A stretch of DNA of 64,000 nt from Bacteroidia bacterium (GTDB lineage: Bacteria; Bacteroidota; Bacteroidia; Bacteroidales; Paludibacteraceae): NCBI GenBank assembly GCA_009929375.1, contig SAAO01000004.1, positions 62,001 to 126,000 of the forward strand, read 5' to 3'. The position numbers and the translations under genes are program-made. Shown here in pieces: positions 61,180 to 64,000 of this stretch (position 1 is its first letter; every line of letters starts with the position of its first letter). The notes beneath the pieces are model-generated. The model did not search any database and had not been told where the DNA came from. It saw nothing but the letters and a program-made list of their open reading frames with translations.

Positions 61180-62100
61180 CTAAAAATTGTTGGGTATATT
61201 AAAATCTGTGATTGCATTCAGAAACTGATCGTCGTAAATACCTATCTGACGGCATGCCAGACGGGCTGCATTCAGACTTAGCAAATTTTGTTCTCCCGAG
61301 AAAGTCAGCGGTATATCTGATTTTTTTGTTTTCAGATAAATAATATTGTTTTGAATTTCGTAATCAGGAATTCCGTAGTAAAAAGCAACTATGTCGCGGC
61401 GAAGATTGGTACATACGTGGTTTAAATTTTCGTCGCCGGAAAAGTAAATCAAACGCCCCTGTACTTCCATGGTTTCAATCAGTTTACATGCTTTTTGTAT
61501 CCTGTCGTCCTGAAGTGCTTCAGTGTCACTGTTGTGTGCAGCAATGCCTGTCATTACTGCAATGTGTGGCTTACAAGCCTGAAAAACAAGTCCTGTGTTT
61601 TCGTTGTAATCATAGTCTTCAAAAACAGCAATGCGCGATTCGTACGATAATCTGCATTTTGGTTCTGTTTTGTTTAATTGCTTTGAAGTCAGGAAGTCGG
61701 CCTGCATTCTTGTTTTTCGCAATACATGCAGAATCATAGCCGTAACAACCGGAACATCGTTTCTCCCACAAACAACAATCCTTGTTTTACTACGTGTTTG
61801 CTGATAAAGATATTCAGCCATATTGTAAACCTTCAGTCCAAGTTCACGGGCTTTTATTATTTCAGGATTGTCGGGTAGTGTATGCAAGCCGGTCACCACT
61901 GCATTCAGATTTTTGTGAATTCGGTCGGGATGCCAGCCCGGACTTTCGGGCCACAGGCCATTTTCGATAAGTGTCGTGTATGACTCTCCCGAAAATTTTT
62001 CGTCAGAACCGCTTACCGAAAAATTATTTTTCCGGTTTACTGCAATTGCAATGCTCAACATTGCAGGTTCTCCTATGCCTGTAAAGTGTACTTTCTGCAT
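61180..62100 (-). CDS. Degenerate Mpl/MurC-like protein lacking the ATP-binding P-loop
   Basis: 306 residues. It follows the Mur ligase Mpl from the first residue: 'KVHFTGIGEPAMLSIAIAVN', 'SVSGSDEKFSGESYTTLIEN', 'DNPEIIKARELGLKVYNMAE'. In the central domain the GxxGKT ATP loop is replaced by 'VVCGRNDVPVVTAMILHVLR' (Arg113-Asn114-Asp115-Val116 where Mpl has HGKT). The chain is about 150 residues shorter than Mpl, although a reduced C-terminal domain remains. It therefore probably cannot ligate tripeptide to UDP-MurNAc. The frame is intact and the residues beyond the loop are still Mpl-like, so it may be retained as a binding or regulatory protein. A -7-like TACCTTTG (- strand) lies at 62160-62153. 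Confidence 0.78.
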   Translation of the reverse strand: MQKVHFTGIGEPAMLSIAIAVNRKNNFSVSGSDEKFSGESYTTLIENGLWPESPGWHPDRIHKNLNAVVTGLHTLPDNPEIIKARELGLKVYNMAEYLYQQTRSKTRIVVCGRNDVPVVTAMILHVLRKTRMQADFLTSKQLNKTEPKCRLSYESRIAVFEDYDYNENTGLVFQACKPHIAVMTGIAAHNSDTEALQDDRIQKACKLIETMEVQGRLIYFSGDENLNHVCTNLRRDIVAFYYGIPDYEIQNNIIYLKTKKSDIPLTFSGEQNLLSLNAARLACRQIGIYDDQFLNAITDFNIPNNF

Positions 62101-62200
62101 GGTTGACCTGATAAAGTTTTTTCTTATTTTTGTATCGGAAAGAAAGTAGTTACAAAGGTAATAAAAAAAACGTTGGACGAGAAGGAATTGATGTGGTGAA

Positions 62201-62224
62201 GTGATAATGTGATAATGTGATAAT
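62201..62224. repeat. 8-nt microsatellite (GTGATAAT x3)
   Basis: Three perfect copies of 'gtgataat'. This is the first of several short tandem repeats in the 393-nt gap before the MBL gene. Confidence 0.85.
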
Positions 62225-62230
62225 TTCTTA

Positions 62231-62260
62231 ATTTGAAGATTTGAAGATTTGAAGATTTGA
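62231..62260. repeat. 8-nt microsatellite (GAAGATTT)
   Basis: About 3.5 copies of 'gaagattt', the reverse complement of the octamer at 27217-27247. Confidence 0.85.
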
Positions 62261-62323
62261 CAAACTAACTCTTAGTAAATCAATTCAAAGTAAATATTAT
62301 ATAAAATTGCACACAGTTACAGT

Positions 62324-62366
62324 TCCCCTTTAGAGCCTGTCCGCCGTGGCGGAGGGTTGGGGGCTG
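62324..62366. repeat. Solitary palindromic-element arm with an internal insert
   Basis: 'tcccctttag' and 'gggttgggggct' are the two halves of the right-end arm of the purL element. They are separated here by about 20 nt containing its own palindrome 'tccgccgtggcgga'. No matching left arm is seen upstream. It lies 128 nt before the MBL gene, which has an inverted partner arm at its 3' end. Confidence 0.6.
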
Positions 62367-62370
62367 AGTA

Positions 62371-62437
62371 GATGTGATGATGTGATGATATGCTAATGTG
62401 ATGATATGCTAATGTGATGATGTGGTGATGTGATGAT
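62371..62437. repeat. Degenerate 'gatgatgtg' microsatellite
   Basis: Imperfect repeats of 'gatgatgtg' and 'gatatgctaatgt', ending 57 nt before the MBL gene. Replication slippage is the likely origin. Confidence 0.8.
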
Positions 62438-62493
62438 GAAACCCGAAACTATGAAACATGTAAACTGTAACACGAAATAATAAATAACAATAA

Positions 62494-63342
62494 ATGAAAC
62501 TACACAAAATAGAAGCAGGTTCGTTCCATGTGGACGGTGGAGCGGCCTTTGGCGTGGTGCCCAAAAAAGTGTGGCAGAAACGATATCCTGCCGATGAAAA
62601 TAATTTTTGCAAACTCCATATGCGTTGCTTGCTGGTGGATACGGGCGACCGTCGCATTTTGGTAGATGCTGGGACAGGCGACAAGCAGCTCGATTATCTG
62701 AAGTATTATGGTTTCGAAGGAGTGATTAGTTTTCCCCACGAACTGGCAAAACTCGGATATAGCTGCGACGATATTACAGATGTGGTGTTTACGCATTTGC
62801 ATTTCGATCATTGTGGCGGAGCTACCCGTTACAATGCTGATAAATCGGCTGTGGAGCTTGTTTTTCCCAATGCCACACACTGGGTGGGCGATGCACAGTG
62901 GCAAAACTTCCTGAATCCGAATGTGCGTGAAGGCGATTCGTACTTCAGCGAGAATATGCTGCCCATAGAAAATGCCGGAAAATTACAGAAAGTAAGCAGC
63001 GATTTGGTACTGACCGATGGCGTGGAGCTGCGTCTTTTTAATGGACATACAGTGGGGCAAATTGCAGTGTATGTACAACTTCCCGAGCGCACGTTGGTGT
63101 ATTGTGGCGATGTGATTCCGTTGGCTGCCAATGTGCCTGTGGCATGGCTTTCAGCTTATGATATTTTCCCGCTCGACGCCATGACGGATAAACAGCGTAT
63201 GCTCGAAGAGGCTGCTGAAGAACAACAAATTCTCTTTTTCGAACACGATGCATACACCGAATGTTGCCTGGTAGAGAAACAGTATAATAAATTCAAAGTG
63301 TCTAAAACCCTTCGGTTTGAGGAGGTAGCCCCCAACCCCTAA
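62494..63342 (+). CDS. MBL-fold metallo-hydrolase (lactonase-like)
   Basis: 282 residues. Zinc ligands: 'VFTHLHFDHCGG' (His101, His103, Asp105, His106), His in 'LFNGHTVGQIAVYV', Asp in 'YCGDVIPLA' and His in 'FFEHDAYTECC'. The layout is like AHL lactonase and related cytoplasmic hydrolases; there is no signal peptide. The substrate is unknown. The last residues 'VAPNP' and the TAA stop come from a palindromic repeat arm (63327-63348), so the native C-terminus has been replaced. The gene lies between two such arms and behind several microsatellites. Confidence 0.85.
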   Translation: MKLHKIEAGSFHVDGGAAFGVVPKKVWQKRYPADENNFCKLHMRCLLVDTGDRRILVDAGTGDKQLDYLKYYGFEGVISFPHELAKLGYSCDDITDVVFTHLHFDHCGGATRYNADKSAVELVFPNATHWVGDAQWQNFLNPNVREGDSYFSENMLPIENAGKLQKVSSDLVLTDGVELRLFNGHTVGQIAVYVQLPERTLVYCGDVIPLAANVPVAWLSAYDIFPLDAMTDKQRMLEEAAEEQQILFFEHDAYTECCLVEKQYNKFKVSKTLRFEEVAPNP

Positions 63343-63348
63343 AGGGGA
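63327..63348. repeat. Solitary palindromic-element arm providing the MBL stop codon
   Basis: 'cccccaacccctaaagggga' plus two flanking bases matches the left-end arm of the purL element. The TAA in it ends the MBL frame. No right arm is seen downstream. Confidence 0.65.
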
Positions 63349-63480
63349 GTTACGCCTGCAAATATTGGAATTATCAATGATATTCAAACTTTGTTGTGGA
63401 TGGAGGATCTAGGGAGTTTTATTCAGATCGTATCGAAGAACCTCAGATGTTTAGTCGGTCAGTAGGTTTATTTAATGTAT

Positions 63481-63936
63481 TATTATTGAACTTTCGCAAA
63501 CTATTAAATACTTGATTGATAATTATTAGTAATTTCAAAGCCACTGACAATTAGAGGCTTATGGAATACTGTTCATTTGTATTTATGTTTTCTGCAAACC
63601 TTTGATTTTTTCACTTGAAGTGAAAAAGCAAACTTACACAAAGCGATGCTGCTCTTGGACGCGCGACATCGGCTGGTGAGCCGAAAAATAAGAGAGGAAG
63701 GCGGTTAAAAATCGTCCTTGTTTGAAGTTGAAGTTCGTAGTGGGCGCTCTTAAAAATTGCAGTCTATTGGTCGAACTTCAACAAGTTTGGACGATTTGAG
63801 CCTTCCGAACGTAGATTTTTCGAGCGAAGCAGGCGAAGTCTTGATCTTTTTGCTTACTTTTTGTATCAAGACAAAAAGTAAGTCGGGGTTTGGGGCGGAA
63901 GCCCCCTTATCAGAACTTGCGAAAGTTGAGTATTAT
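63481..63936. mobile_element. ~455-bp repeat with inverted ends and a large internal palindrome
   Basis: Ends: 'tattattgaactttcgcaa' (63481-63499) and 'ttgcgaaagttgagtattat' (63917-63936) are inverted. Inside, 'ggaaggcggttaaaaatcgt' plus 'cgtccttgtttgaagttgaa' on the left pairs with the reverse complement of 'cgaacttcaacaagtttgga' and 'cgatttgagccttccg' on the right, giving an imperfect stem of about 36 bp. No protein-coding frame is evident. It could be a non-autonomous transposable element or a structured RNA locus. From 63349 to 63480 I see nothing. Confidence 0.55.
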
Positions 63937-63939
63937 TAT

Positions 63940-63985
63940 AAAAAAGCAGAGCAAAATTATTCCTTTCAGAATAATAGCTCTGCTT
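63940..63985. terminator. Strong hairpin terminator at the window edge
   Basis: 'aaagcagagc' pairs with 'gctctgcttt' outside an inner attatt/aataat stem. A and T runs are on both sides. It probably belongs to a gene beyond the right edge. Confidence 0.8.
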
Positions 63986-64000
63986 TCGTTGTGATAGTGA

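Overview
The window looks like chromosomal DNA of a Bacteroidota bacterium, probably Bacteroidales. The evidence is a SusC/SusD pair, lipoproteins with Bacteroidota-style signal peptides, type IX secretion (T9SS)-like C-terminal domains, promoters of the TAnnTTTG (-7) type, BNR_4/GH105/GH144 carbohydrate genes, and many short intergenic inverted repeats. Species cannot be assigned from the sequence alone. No tRNA, rRNA, CRISPR array, transposase or prophage gene was recognised.

Layout. 1-374 is the 3' end of prfC. 572-19338 is a polysaccharide utilization locus, all on the + strand: a membrane-spanning sensor/HTH regulator, a 21-nt minisatellite, a GH3 beta-glucosidase lipoprotein, a GH144-like enzyme, SusC, SusD, a second GH144-like lipoprotein, a modular secreted binding protein and an SGNH hydrolase carrying the same modules. 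The GH3 + GH144 pairing points to beta-1,2-glucan as substrate (inference). 19505-22966 (- strand) is a two-component system with two PepSY-like secreted proteins, split by a 300-bp repeat whose inverted second copy lies beyond acpH. 24349-26342 holds two nitroreductase paralogues around a TetR regulator, with operator-like sites. 26688-35096 holds an RRM protein, a CPBP protease, a low-complexity secreted protein, cvpA-rnhB, a stand-alone winged-helix protein, a PhoB/PhoR-like two-component system and a TonB-like protein. 35449-41133 is a GH105 + BNR_4 propeller pair, suggesting attack on a uronate-containing polysaccharide. 41339-63342 is mostly housekeeping: purL, POT and OPT peptide transporters, a receiver/ATP-grasp protein, gdhA, SDR, dps, an S41 protease, dCMP deaminase, a degenerate Mpl-like protein and an MBL hydrolase. 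The end of the window is a palindrome-rich repeat.

The most striking item is inside purL. An intact DUF559 (PD-(D/E)xK nuclease-like) reading frame, bounded by 27-nt near-perfect inverted repeats, is inserted in frame at residues about 542-686 of an otherwise normal FGAM synthase. The same C/G-rich ends occur without the nuclease at four other places in the window. There they supply the stop codon of the GH3 and MBL genes and rewrite the N-terminus of the second GH144-like lipoprotein. This looks like a nuclease-encoding palindromic element with non-autonomous derivatives that tolerates insertion into coding sequence.
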